Source: Anaerolineae bacterium
Lineage (GTDB): Bacteria > Chloroflexota > Anaerolineae > B4-G1 > SLSP01
Direction: 5' to 3'
Assembly (NCBI GenBank): GCA_016934645.1
Contig: JAFGSL010000133.1
Coordinates: 1-7,264, forward strand
Length of the DNA stretch: 7,264 nt
The notes beneath the pieces were generated by a model. The model did not search any database and had not been told where the DNA came from. It saw only the letters and a program-made list of their open reading frames with translations. Below, in pieces: positions 1 to 5,167 of this stretch. Positions within the stretch are counted from its first letter, which is position 1. Each line of letters begins with the position of its first letter. The position numbers and the translations under genes are program-made.

Positions 1-1
1 G

Positions 2-169
2 CCGCTGCCGTGGCAGGGCGCGCGCACGGCGGGGTATCGCATCCGCGCGGCGGCGCTGCAATACCACATTCCCTATGTGACCACGCTGGTTGCTTTGCGT
101 ACCGCCGTCGCTGCGATCCGGTTTTTGCGGCATGGCATGTTGCCTGTGCGGACGTTGGGGCTTGTGTGA
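2..169 (+). CDS. carB: Carbamoyl-phosphate synthase large subunit, C-terminal fragment
   Basis: The window opens inside this gene; 55 residues are visible before the TGA at 167-169. They contain GYRIRAAALQYHIPYVTTL and then ALRTAVAAI. This matches the last helix-strand-helix portion of the MGS-like allosteric domain that ends CarB, where the usual pattern is an IRRAA segment, then IPY(I/V)TTL, then an A-R-A-A-V-x-A-I helix. In the family, CarB with CarA makes carbamoyl phosphate from glutamine, bicarbonate and ATP for arginine and pyrimidine synthesis. The C-terminal domain binds effectors such as UMP or ornithine. The tail after AAI (FLRHGMLPVRTLGLV) is short, as usual. Its place upstream of lysK, argG and argH fits an arginine locus. 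The catalytic domains lie outside the window, so intactness cannot be judged. Confidence 0.88.
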   Translation, partial: PLPWQGARTAGYRIRAAALQYHIPYVTTLVALRTAVAAIRFLRHGMLPVRTLGLV

Positions 170-190
170 CACCACGGGTGGTGCTATAAT
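162..190 (+). promoter_or_regulatory. Candidate extended -10 promoter for the RHH/PIN gene pair
   Basis: TATAAT at 185-190 is a perfect -10 box and is preceded by TGC (182-184), the extended -10 motif. A weak -35 candidate, TTGTGT (162-167), lies 17 bp upstream. Transcription would start near 197, leaving a leader of about 48 nt before the strong Shine-Dalgarno GGAGGG just ahead of the ATG at 245. The -35 box overlaps the last codons of carB, so the promoter is squeezed against that gene's end. The call is from sequence match only. Confidence 0.6.
170..183. promoter_or_regulatory. 14-bp palindrome between -35 and -10, candidate operator
   Basis: CACCAC-GG-GTGGTG is a perfect inverted repeat of 6 bp arms around 2 bp. 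It sits in the spacer of the candidate promoter and ends one base before the TATAAT box. RHH antitoxins typically repress their own operon by binding short palindromes at the promoter. The next gene encodes an RHH protein, so this is the natural candidate operator. It could also form a small RNA hairpin (5-bp stem, CGGG loop) at the end of the carB transcript, but no T-run follows, so a terminator is less likely. Confidence 0.45.
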
Positions 191-244
191 GGTGTTGAGA
201 GCACATAGAAAAGCATTGTCCATACGAGTGTCGAGGAGGGAATA

Positions 245-865
245 ATGGGACGGTTAACATTGCGATTGCCGGATACACTGCACCAACAGTTGGCGTCATT
301 AGCGGAGCAGGAAGGTATGTCGCTCAATCAGTTTATCGTTTACGCACTTACGCGACATGTTGCATCAGCCTCTGCGACTCGACAACAGGAAATCGTGTAT
401 ACCGTATCGTCTCAGAGCGTGGGAAAGACTTCACGCGAAGAAATTCACACAGTCTTAAGTGAACGAAAGGCAACCTATCCAGAACATGGGGCAGAAGTGG
501 ATACAATTTTCTCCCTGCCGGTGAGTCTGGAACAAATAAGCTTGGCGATTCGAAGGATGAGTCGTGAGGAACAACGCCGTTTATTGGACCTTGCGCCAGA
601 CTTACGTGAGGCCGCGTTACAGGTTTCTACCCGGACGGAGAGCCAGGCGCGGGAAGCAATGGCACGCTTACAGGAAGAACTCCGTGCAAATTTGGGTGGA
701 GAGCTACTCTCACCTGAAGAACCGTTTCTGGGAAATATGACCCTCGGAGAATACCTGGCGTTGCCTGAAGAAGAGAAGCGTACACTTTGGGAGGCATGGG
801 AGGGTACAGACCTGATGGAACTCGACGAACGCGAGGTTAGTTCCGATGCGTTGCCTGCTCGATAA
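245..865 (+). CDS. Ribbon-helix-helix protein, probable antitoxin and autoregulator (206 aa)
   Basis: Residues 3-40 read as an Arc/HicB/CopG-type ribbon-helix-helix: a beta strand LTLRLPD, a helix TLHQQLASLAEQEGM, then the turn and second helix SLNQFIVYALTRHV. This fold binds DNA as a dimer. The rest is a long, charged, mostly helical region. It contains SLEQISLAIRRMSREEQRRL (about 96-115) and an acidic C-terminus from about 155, with MTLGEYLALPEEEKRTLWEA. Such tails usually wrap the partner toxin. At 206 aa it is much longer than a typical VapB or CopG antitoxin of about 70-90 aa. The start at 245 is set by GGAGGG a few bases upstream and by the RHH strand beginning at once. Its last 20 bp overlap the PIN-like gene, which suggests translational coupling. 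The DNA is more AT-rich than carB or lysK, consistent with acquisition. Its exact family is not recognised; antitoxin function is inferred from fold and partner. Confidence 0.75.
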   Translation: MGRLTLRLPDTLHQQLASLAEQEGMSLNQFIVYALTRHVASASATRQQEIVYTVSSQSVGKTSREEIHTVLSERKATYPEHGAEVDTIFSLPVSLEQISLAIRRMSREEQRRLLDLAPDLREAALQVSTRTESQAREAMARLQEELRANLGGELLSPEEPFLGNMTLGEYLALPEEEKRTLWEAWEGTDLMELDEREVSSDALPAR

Positions 866-1373
866 AGTTGTGGCTCGTTATACGCTGACGGGATTGCTGA
901 AACTTGCTGAAGACAACGCCGGGATCACCAGAGAGGAATTGTTTTCGCTCGAACTGTTCGCGCGTGCCGCTTCATCCACTTTGCGGTTGTTTGTTACACC
1001 AGCGTCGATGCGTGTTTTGCAGCGTTTGGCGGGGTTATCACGATATGCGGTGATTGTGCGTCGCTTTCGCGAAGGCGTTGATGTAGCTTTTCCAACTCAG
1101 TATTACAAACGTTGGACGCGGCGTTTACGTAGCTGTGGTTTTGCGCGAGAAGATGCCGCTGTTTTAGCTTTAGCTACGTTTGGCACCGATGAAGAGGCGA
1201 CAATTCTGGGGATGCATTTTGTGGCAACATACGATCAACTGTTGATCAATAACTGGACTGTGCAGGAAGAGATCCTCCGGACACGTTTGGAGACGATGCA
1301 ACACGATATTCCTGTTCCTTATTGTGATGCATTGTTACCAAAGGTATTACGTCCTGAGCAAATTGTGTTTTGA
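846..1373 (+). CDS. PIN-like domain protein, probable toxin ribonuclease (175 aa)
   Basis: The N-terminus MRCLLDKVVARYTLTGLL resembles the first strand and helix of PIN domains, in which an Asp (here D6) binds metal. The segment REDAAVLALATFGTD (101-115) gives a second acidic site (D103) on the usual helix. GMHFVATYDQLLINNW (122-137) gives the last strand with D130 and the following N-N. E36 could be the remaining acidic residue. PIN toxins are Mg-dependent endoribonucleases that cut tRNA, rRNA or mRNA. The start at 846 has GAGGT (833-837) 8 nt upstream and overlaps the RHH gene by 20 bp, the antitoxin-first order typical of VapBC modules. Sequence from about 45 to 95 (TPASMRVLQRLAG, RRFREGVDVAFPTQYYKRW) is not diagnostic to me. 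The call is by motif pattern, without alignment. A non-toxin PIN-like protein is possible. Confidence 0.68.
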   Translation: MRCLLDKVVARYTLTGLLKLAEDNAGITREELFSLELFARAASSTLRLFVTPASMRVLQRLAGLSRYAVIVRRFREGVDVAFPTQYYKRWTRRLRSCGFAREDAAVLALATFGTDEEATILGMHFVATYDQLLINNWTVQEEILRTRLETMQHDIPVPYCDALLPKVLRPEQIVF

Positions 1374-1382
1374 TGGCATTCC

Positions 1383-1388
1383 GGGGTG
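1383..1388 (+). promoter_or_regulatory. Shine-Dalgarno that sets the methyltransferase start at 1394
   Basis: GGGGTG (1383-1388) lies 5 nt before ATG 1394. The upstream in-frame starts, TTG 1370 and ATG 1373, overlap the PIN gene stop and lack a comparable site. The protein from 1394 begins MNKSKSCLRI, a basic lead into a hydrophobic helix, which also favours it. ATG 1373 (TGATG overlap) remains possible through translational coupling. Confidence 0.5.
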
Positions 1389-1393
1389 AATTC

Positions 1394-2044
1394 ATGAACA
1401 AATCTAAGTCTTGCTTACGTATTTTCTTGAAAGTCCTGGGCATTTTCGCCCTCTATCAGATTGCCCTGCGCCTGCTCCGCAAGGTCTGGCGTTTCCCGGC
1501 CCCGGTGTTTATCGGCTACTTCCTCGATAGCGATTATCGCCGGACATTACAACCGCCGGATCAGATTGTGGCGCGCAGCGGCGCACAACCGGGGATGAAG
1601 GTGCTCGAAATCGGTTGTGGTAGTGGGGCATACACGACGTTCTTCGCGCGCGCCGTCGCCCCGATGGGCGAGGTCGCCGCGCTGGATATCCAACCCGCGA
1701 TGCTGGCGCAACTGGGGGCAAAGCTCAAGAAACCGGAAAATCAGGACATCCATAACATCGTCCTGCACGAAGCCAGCGCCTATGCGTTGCCCCTTGACGA
1801 CAACACGCTCGATTTGGTTTACATGATCACCGTGTTCCAGGAAATCCCTGACCGCGACCGCACGCTGGCGGAGGTGTTGCGCGTGCTCAAGCCGGGTGGC
1901 CTGCTGGCTATCACCGAATGGATTTTCGACCCGGATTATCCACTGATGAGCACCACCATCAAACAGGGAACGCGAGCTGGTTTTGCGGTGGATGCCGTAT
2001 TGGGGAATTGGTGGACGTACACAGTGCGGTTCAAGAAGGTTTAG
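1394..2044 (+). CDS. Membrane-anchored class I SAM-dependent methyltransferase (216 aa)
   Basis: The Rossmann-fold methyltransferase motifs are clear. Motif I is VLEIGCGSG (70-78), the S-adenosylmethionine glycine loop. The acidic end of strand 2 is ALDIQ (D98). LPLDDNTLDLVYM (133-145) corresponds to motif II, and LRVLKPGGLLAITE (162-175) to motif III. The protein ends with a strand rich in aromatics (GNWWTYTVRF), common in Methyltransf_11/UbiE-like proteins of unknown substrate. Residues 8-28 are hydrophobic with flanking Lys and Arg, suggesting an N-terminal membrane anchor with the catalytic domain on the cytoplasmic side. The substrate cannot be told; a lipid or quinone is conceivable given the anchor, but that is speculation. 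It starts 20 bp after the PIN gene and ends 11 bp before lysK, so it may be cotranscribed with lysK. Base composition returns to GC-rich here, unlike the preceding pair. Confidence 0.87.
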   Translation: MNKSKSCLRIFLKVLGIFALYQIALRLLRKVWRFPAPVFIGYFLDSDYRRTLQPPDQIVARSGAQPGMKVLEIGCGSGAYTTFFARAVAPMGEVAALDIQPAMLAQLGAKLKKPENQDIHNIVLHEASAYALPLDDNTLDLVYMITVFQEIPDRDRTLAEVLRVLKPGGLLAITEWIFDPDYPLMSTTIKQGTRAGFAVDAVLGNWWTYTVRFKKV

Positions 2045-2055
2045 CGGAGTAGTTA

Positions 2056-3123
2056 ATGAACGATCTCGAATTTCTGGAAAAACTTCTTTCCATCCCCAGT
2101 CCCTCCGGTGGTGAGGACATCTTTGCCGAGTACATGCTCACGCAGATGCGCAAACTGGGCTTTACCGGACATCGCGACGAGGCGGGGAACGTCGTCGGTA
2201 CGTTAGGTAATCCCGATGCGGAGAACCACATTGTGCTGCTCGGTCATATGGACACGGTTCCCGGCTTCGTCCCCGTGCGCTGGGAGGGGGATATGCTCTA
2301 CGGGCGCGGTGCGGTGGACGCGAAAGGGCCACTGGCAACGTTCGTGCTGGCGGCGGCGCAGGTCGCGTCGCAATTGGCGGACGCGCGCATCACCGTCATT
2401 GGTGCGGTCGAGGAGGAATCGCACGGCTGGGGATCGCAGTATCTGGCGGAGACGATGCCCGCGCCGACCTGCGCTATCATCGGCGAGCCGAGCGCGTGGG
2501 ACTGCATCACGCTGGGGTACAAGGGGCGGCTGGCGATGGATTACAGCCTTGCACAGCCCGGCGGGCACAGTGCGGGTGAGTTCGCCGGGCCGGCCGAGCA
2601 CGCCGTCAACTTTTGGAACAGCCTGCGACGGTTTGCCTACGCTTATAATCAGGACGCGCTGCTGAACGGCAGGAAAGGGCGCTTCAACTCGCTCGATCCC
2701 GCGCTGCGCGATTTGCGCACCTACAGCGACGGCTTGAACGATTACGTGGAGATGACGATCGTGGCGCGTCTCCCGCCGGATTTTGAGGTCGATGCACTGC
2801 AGGCGAAGATGGAGGCGTGGGCCGGCGCGGCGAAGTTGACCTTCGGCGGCAGCGACCCGGCGTACCAATCGGACAAGAACATTCCGCCGGTGCGCGCGCT
2901 GCTGCGCGCCATTCGCGCCGAAAATGGCAAGCCGCGTTTCAAGCTCAAGACCGGCACGTCGGATATGAACACCGTTGGACCGGTGTGGGAGTGCCCGATG
3001 GTAGCCTACGGACCGGGCGACTCGTCGCTTGACCACACGCCGCACGAACACCTCGACATCGTCGAATTCCGGCGCGGCGTCGCGGTCTTGGCCCGCGCAC
3101 TGGAGCTTTTGGCCGGTGCATGA
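2056..3123 (+). CDS. lysK: LysK-type [LysW]-ornithine/lysine hydrolase, M20 family (355 aa)
   Basis: This is an M20 (ArgE/DapE/CPG2) di-zinc amidohydrolase. Visible zinc and catalytic residues are H64 and D66 in LGHMDTVPG, D88 in GRGAVDAKG, E119-E120 in GAVEEES, E144 in IIGEPS, and H327 in SSLDHTPHEH. The dimerisation (lid) domain spans about 155-265 and contains GGHSAGE. The combination YKGRLAMDYSLAQPGGHSAG, KTGTSDMNTVGPVW and YGPGDSSLDHTP is characteristic of LysK, which releases lysine or ornithine from the carrier protein LysW, rather than of E. coli-type ArgE. Its length of 355 aa fits LysK. Neighbours carB, argG and argH point to ornithine release for arginine, though dual use for lysine is known in this family. 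GGAGT lies 5 nt before the ATG. An acetyl-ornithine deacetylase or another M20 peptidase cannot be fully excluded without alignment. Confidence 0.82.
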   Translation: MNDLEFLEKLLSIPSPSGGEDIFAEYMLTQMRKLGFTGHRDEAGNVVGTLGNPDAENHIVLLGHMDTVPGFVPVRWEGDMLYGRGAVDAKGPLATFVLAAAQVASQLADARITVIGAVEEESHGWGSQYLAETMPAPTCAIIGEPSAWDCITLGYKGRLAMDYSLAQPGGHSAGEFAGPAEHAVNFWNSLRRFAYAYNQDALLNGRKGRFNSLDPALRDLRTYSDGLNDYVEMTIVARLPPDFEVDALQAKMEAWAGAAKLTFGGSDPAYQSDKNIPPVRALLRAIRAENGKPRFKLKTGTSDMNTVGPVWECPMVAYGPGDSSLDHTPHEHLDIVEFRRGVAVLARALELLAGA

Positions 3124-3126
3124 GCC

Positions 3127-3222
3127 AGACTACAAAAGTCTCACAAGGCGCTTGCTTGCGCCAGTATGTACGCTAAACAGCGGGTCTGCAAGGCACAATA
3201 TGTGCTGAGACTTTTGTAGTCT
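3127..3222. repeat. 96-bp element with perfect 17-bp inverted arms and internal hairpins (BIME-like)
   Basis: The left arm AGACTACAAAAGTCTCA (3127-3143) and right arm TGAGACTTTTGTAGTCT (3206-3222) are exact reverse complements. Each arm is itself a small hairpin (AGACT, 5-nt loop, AGTCT). Between them lie three more hairpins: GGCGC-TTGCTT-GCGCC (3147-3162), CGCT-AAAC-AGCG (3171-3182) and GCACA-ATA-TGTGC (3193-3205). The whole can fold as one long stem closing a three-branched loop, or as a row of short hairpins. It begins 3 nt after the lysK stop. No T-run follows, so a classical terminator is not indicated, though it may stabilise the 3' end or hinder read-through. The layout resembles paired REP sequences (BIMEs) or a tiny non-coding mobile element. 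No target-site duplication is seen. Confidence 0.75.
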
Positions 3223-3229
3223 ACGCGCC

Positions 3230-3257
3230 TTGTCTAATCATCACCCTTGCGTATACT
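3230..3257 (+). promoter_or_regulatory. Candidate promoter for the small gene at 3316
   Basis: TTGTCT (3230-3235) and TATACT (3252-3257) are separated by 16 bp and match the consensus at 4/6 and 5/6. Transcription would start near 3264, inside the heptamer array, giving a leader of about 50 nt. It lies just after the inverted-repeat element, so it would restart transcription if that element blocks read-through from lysK. It might also serve argG and argH downstream. Sequence match only. Confidence 0.4.
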
Positions 3258-3260
3258 GAA

Positions 3261-3295
3261 CCAGTATCCAGTATCCAACATCCAATATCCAATAA
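3261..3295. repeat. Five tandem heptamers (CCARYAT-type)
   Basis: CCAGTAT, CCAGTAT, CCAACAT, CCAATAT and CCAATAA follow one another without gaps. The first two are identical and the others differ by one or two bases. The array ends 7 nt before the Shine-Dalgarno of the next gene, so it is probably in its untranslated leader. Short tandem heptamers of this sort occur in other bacteria (for example the STRR families of cyanobacteria), but I do not know this motif's role. In one frame it is open upstream of the gene and encodes a QYPVSNIQYP-like stretch, which I regard as non-coding. Confidence 0.85.
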
Positions 3296-3315
3296 TCATT
3301 TCAAGGAGGTCAACG

Positions 3316-3678
3316 ATGTACAATATGTCACCCGATGCGTTGAAGAAGTTGTATGTAAACGGCAGTCTGCAGAACCAGGGCGAGGGCTTTGTCTTCCAGA
3401 TCAAGAACCTCATCGATTCAGGTTCGATCAGCGGCATCACCAAATTCACGGTGGATGGTGAGGCGCGTTCTTTGGAAGGCGCGACCGTCGAACTGAACGG
3501 CAAGGTTCGCCCGGTAACGGAGATCACGTGGGCGACGTCGCTGTACGTGGGCTATGGCGCCGTGATGACGATCTACGTGCCCGGCGCGCTGGAACCCGGC
3601 GAGCACACCATTGTGATGCAGGTGAACGTGCCCGAACTGGGATCGTTGAGTTTCCCCGTCACTGATACGGTAGGATAA
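3316..3678 (+). CDS. Small uncharacterised, probably all-beta protein (120 aa)
   Basis: The start at ATG 3316 is fixed by AAGGAGGT (3303-3310), an almost perfect anti-16S match 5 nt upstream. A longer in-frame reading from a TTG at 3247 would run through the tandem heptamers and is rejected. The protein begins MYNMSPDALKKLYVNGSL and then alternates hydrophobic and polar residues in short strands: FVFQIKNLI, ISGITKFTVDG, ATVELNG, AVMTIYVPG, GEHTIVMQVNVPELGSLSFPV. This suggests a single beta-sandwich domain of about 95 residues after a short helix. There is no signal peptide or membrane segment, so it is probably cytoplasmic. I do not recognise the family with confidence. The strong ribosome site and its place between lysK and argG suggest a well-expressed protein, but no link to arginine synthesis can be shown. 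GC content matches its neighbours. Confidence 0.8.
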   Translation: MYNMSPDALKKLYVNGSLQNQGEGFVFQIKNLIDSGSISGITKFTVDGEARSLEGATVELNGKVRPVTEITWATSLYVGYGAVMTIYVPGALEPGEHTIVMQVNVPELGSLSFPVTDTVG

Positions 3679-3720
3679 GCGCCGACCGGTCCTGGCGCCG
3701 CCGGGAATTCACATCAAGGT

Positions 3721-3785
3721 TGATGGATTGAACGGATTAAGAAGATATAGATCGGCTTAATCCGTTCAATCCGTTTAATCCGTTG
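3721..3785. repeat. Palindromic repeat of 9-bp units upstream of argG
   Basis: GGATTGAACGGATTAAG (3725-3741) and CTTAATCCGTTCAATCC (3756-3772) are perfect 17-bp inverted arms around a 14-nt loop. The arms are built from a 9-bp unit. On the left are TGATGGATT and GAACGGATT (3721-3738). On the right are AATCCGTTC, AATCCGTTT and AATCCGTTG in tandem (3759-3785). The element ends 15 nt before the argG Shine-Dalgarno, so if transcribed it forms a hairpin in the leader. The same unit recurs before argH (5078-5146). Confidence 0.82.
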
Positions 3786-3809
3786 AGAGCTTATTTTTGA
3801 GGAGGAGAG

Positions 3810-5075
3810 ATGTCTGCGAAGAAAAAAGTTTCCAAAGTAATCTTGGCGTATTCCGGGGGGCTGGATACGTCGTGTATTGTGCCGTGGCTGATCGAGAATT
3901 ACCAGTGCGAAGTCATCACGTTCACGGCGGATTTAGGGCAGGAAGAGGAGTTGAGTGGTCTGCCGGAGAAGGCGCGAATCAGCGGCGCGGTGAAGTCCTA
4001 CGTGGAAGACTTGCGCCAGGAATTCGTCACCGACTTCGTCTTTCCCACGCTGCGGGCCGGTGCGATTTACGAACGGCAGTACCTGCTGGGCACATCCCAC
4101 GCCCGTCCCCTGATTTCCAAGCGCATGGTGGAGATCGCCGAACTGGAAGGCGCGGACGCTATCGCGCATGGCGCGACGGGCAAGGGCAACGATCAGGTGC
4201 GCTTCGAGCTGGGCGTGATGGCACTCAACCCGCGCCTCACCGTCATCGCACCGTGGCGTGAGTGGGACATCCGCTCCCGCGACGACGCGCTGGCCTACGC
4301 GACCGCGCATGGCGTCCCCGTCACCACGACAGGCAAATCCATCTACAGCCGCGACCGCAACCTCTGGCACCTCAGCCACGAAGGCCACATCCTGGAAAAC
4401 CCGTGGATGGAGCCGGAAGAGGCGATGTTCCAGTTGACTGCCGCGCCGGAAAAGGCCCCGGACAAGCCGCGCTACGTCGAGATTGACTTCAAATCCGGCA
4501 TTCCGATGCACGTGGATGGCGTGTCCCACGGTCCGGTAGAATTGGTCACGCTGCTCAACCAACTCGGCGGTGAAAACGGCGTCGGGCGGCTGGACATGGT
4601 CGAAAACCGGCTGGTGGGCATCAAATCGCGCGGCGTCTACGAGACGCCCGGTGGCACGATCCTCTACGCGGCCTTGCGCGCGCTGGAGACGCTCTGCCTC
4701 GACCGCGATTCCTTGCACTACAAGGACGTCGTCGCTGAAAAGTACGCGGAGATGGTCTACTACGGGCAGTGGTTTACCCCGCTGCGCACCGCGCTGGACG
4801 CGTTCGTGGACAGCCTGATGCAGAATGTCACCGGGACGGTACGCCTCAAGCTGTACAAGGGCAGTTGCACCGTCGTCGGGCGCAAGTCGCCGTACTCGCT
4901 CTACCGCGAGGATTACGCCACCTTCGGGCAAGACGACGTCTACCAGCAGAGCGACGCCGAGGGCTTCATCCACCTCTTCGGCCTGCCGCTCAAGGTGAAG
5001 GCGCTGTTGGATATCGAAGGCCTGGGCAAGTCCAGTTATGCCCAGCCGGACTTCGGCACGTTCAAGCGGGATTGA
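3810..5075 (+). CDS. argG: Argininosuccinate synthase (421 aa)
   Basis: ArgG condenses citrulline and aspartate with ATP to give argininosuccinate, the penultimate step of arginine synthesis, in the cytoplasm. The N-terminal PP-loop ATP site AYSGGLDTS (13-21) is intact. ADLGQ (40-44), [10 protein letters not shown] (93-102) and the family signature [14 protein letters not shown] (120-133) follow. APWREW, the [20 protein letters not shown] block and [21 protein letters not shown] in the synthetase domain are also present. The length of 421 aa is slightly over the usual 395-410. It ends PDFGTFKRD with no sign of truncation. GGAGGAG (3801-3807) precedes the ATG closely. It lies 92 nt upstream of argH, with a repeat between them. 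The palindrome at 3721-3785 lies just upstream; no clear ArgR box was found. Confidence 0.97.
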   Translation: MSAKKKVSKVILAYSGGLDTSCIVPWLIENYQCEVITFTADLGQEEELSGLPEKARISGAVKSYVEDLRQEFVTDFVFPTLRAGAIYERQYLLGTSHARPLISKRMVEIAELEGADAIAHGATGKGNDQVRFELGVMALNPRLTVIAPWREWDIRSRDDALAYATAHGVPVTTTGKSIYSRDRNLWHLSHEGHILENPWMEPEEAMFQLTAAPEKAPDKPRYVEIDFKSGIPMHVDGVSHGPVELVTLLNQLGGENGVGRLDMVENRLVGIKSRGVYETPGGTILYAALRALETLCLDRDSLHYKDVVAEKYAEMVYYGQWFTPLRTALDAFVDSLMQNVTGTVRLKLYKGSCTVVGRKSPYSLYREDYATFGQDDVYQQSDAEGFIHLFGLPLKVKALLDIEGLGKSSYAQPDFGTFKRD

Positions 5076-5077
5076 GT

Positions 5078-5146
5078 GTCAACGGATTCAGCGGATTCGA
5101 ACGGATTTTTCCGTTTCTATCCGATTCATCCGTTGAATCCGTTGAC
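5078..5146. repeat. Palindromic repeat of 9-bp units between argG and argH
   Basis: GTCAACGGATTCAGCGGAT (5078-5096) pairs with ATCCGTTGAATCCGTTGAC (5128-5146) over 19 bp with one mismatch, which is a G-U pair in RNA. Inside is a further hairpin, AACGGA-TTTT-TCCGTT (5100-5115). Units CAACGGATT and CAGCGGATT are tandem on the left, and CATCCGTTG and AATCCGTTG on the right, the same ~9-bp unit as before argG. It starts 3 nt after the argG stop and ends 10 nt before the argH Shine-Dalgarno, filling most of the gap. It may modulate argH translation or mRNA stability, or be a repeat that settles in spacers. Confidence 0.82.
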
Positions 5147-5167
5147 ATAAAGTGTAGGGAGATAACT

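Noticed and set aside
2203..3051. 282-aa open frame on the minus strand inside lysK
   Set aside because: It is antisense to a gene with all family motifs, is rich in Arg and Val from GC-skewed antisense codons, and lacks any recognisable domain.
3127..3222. tRNA gene, because of the cloverleaf-like folding
   Set aside because: The closing stem is 17 bp instead of 7, the T-loop GTTCRA motif is absent, and the arm lengths do not fit a tRNA.
3247..3315. N-terminal extension of the 120-aa protein through the tandem heptamers
   Set aside because: It would need a TTG start without a ribosome site, while ATG 3316 has a near-perfect one. The extra residues simply translate the repeats.
3679..3698. 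GCGCC / GGCGC stem after the small gene's stop, as a terminator
   Set aside because: The stem is only 5 bp around a loop holding GACCGGTC, and no T-run follows.
3728..3751. TTGAAC / TATAGA promoter before argG
   Set aside because: The spacer is only 12 bp and both boxes lie inside the palindromic repeat; the alternative TTGATG at 3720 gives a 20-bp spacer.
3933..4973. 346-aa open frame on the minus strand inside argG
   Set aside because: It is a mirror of argG codon structure (RNY pattern) with no ribosome site or domain, whereas argG is fully supported.
5142..5147. Perfect TTGACA -35 box before argH
   Set aside because: A -10 box at normal spacing would fall on the argH start codon (about 5165-5170), so transcripts would begin inside the gene. 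The hexamer arises from the palindrome's end.
4769..5167. Long N-terminal extension of argH (start 4769)
   Set aside because: The extension overlaps argG by about 300 bp in another frame and translates to low-complexity Arg/Gly/Ala sequence. ArgH homology starts at MSKLWGGRF (5168), which has its own Shine-Dalgarno.
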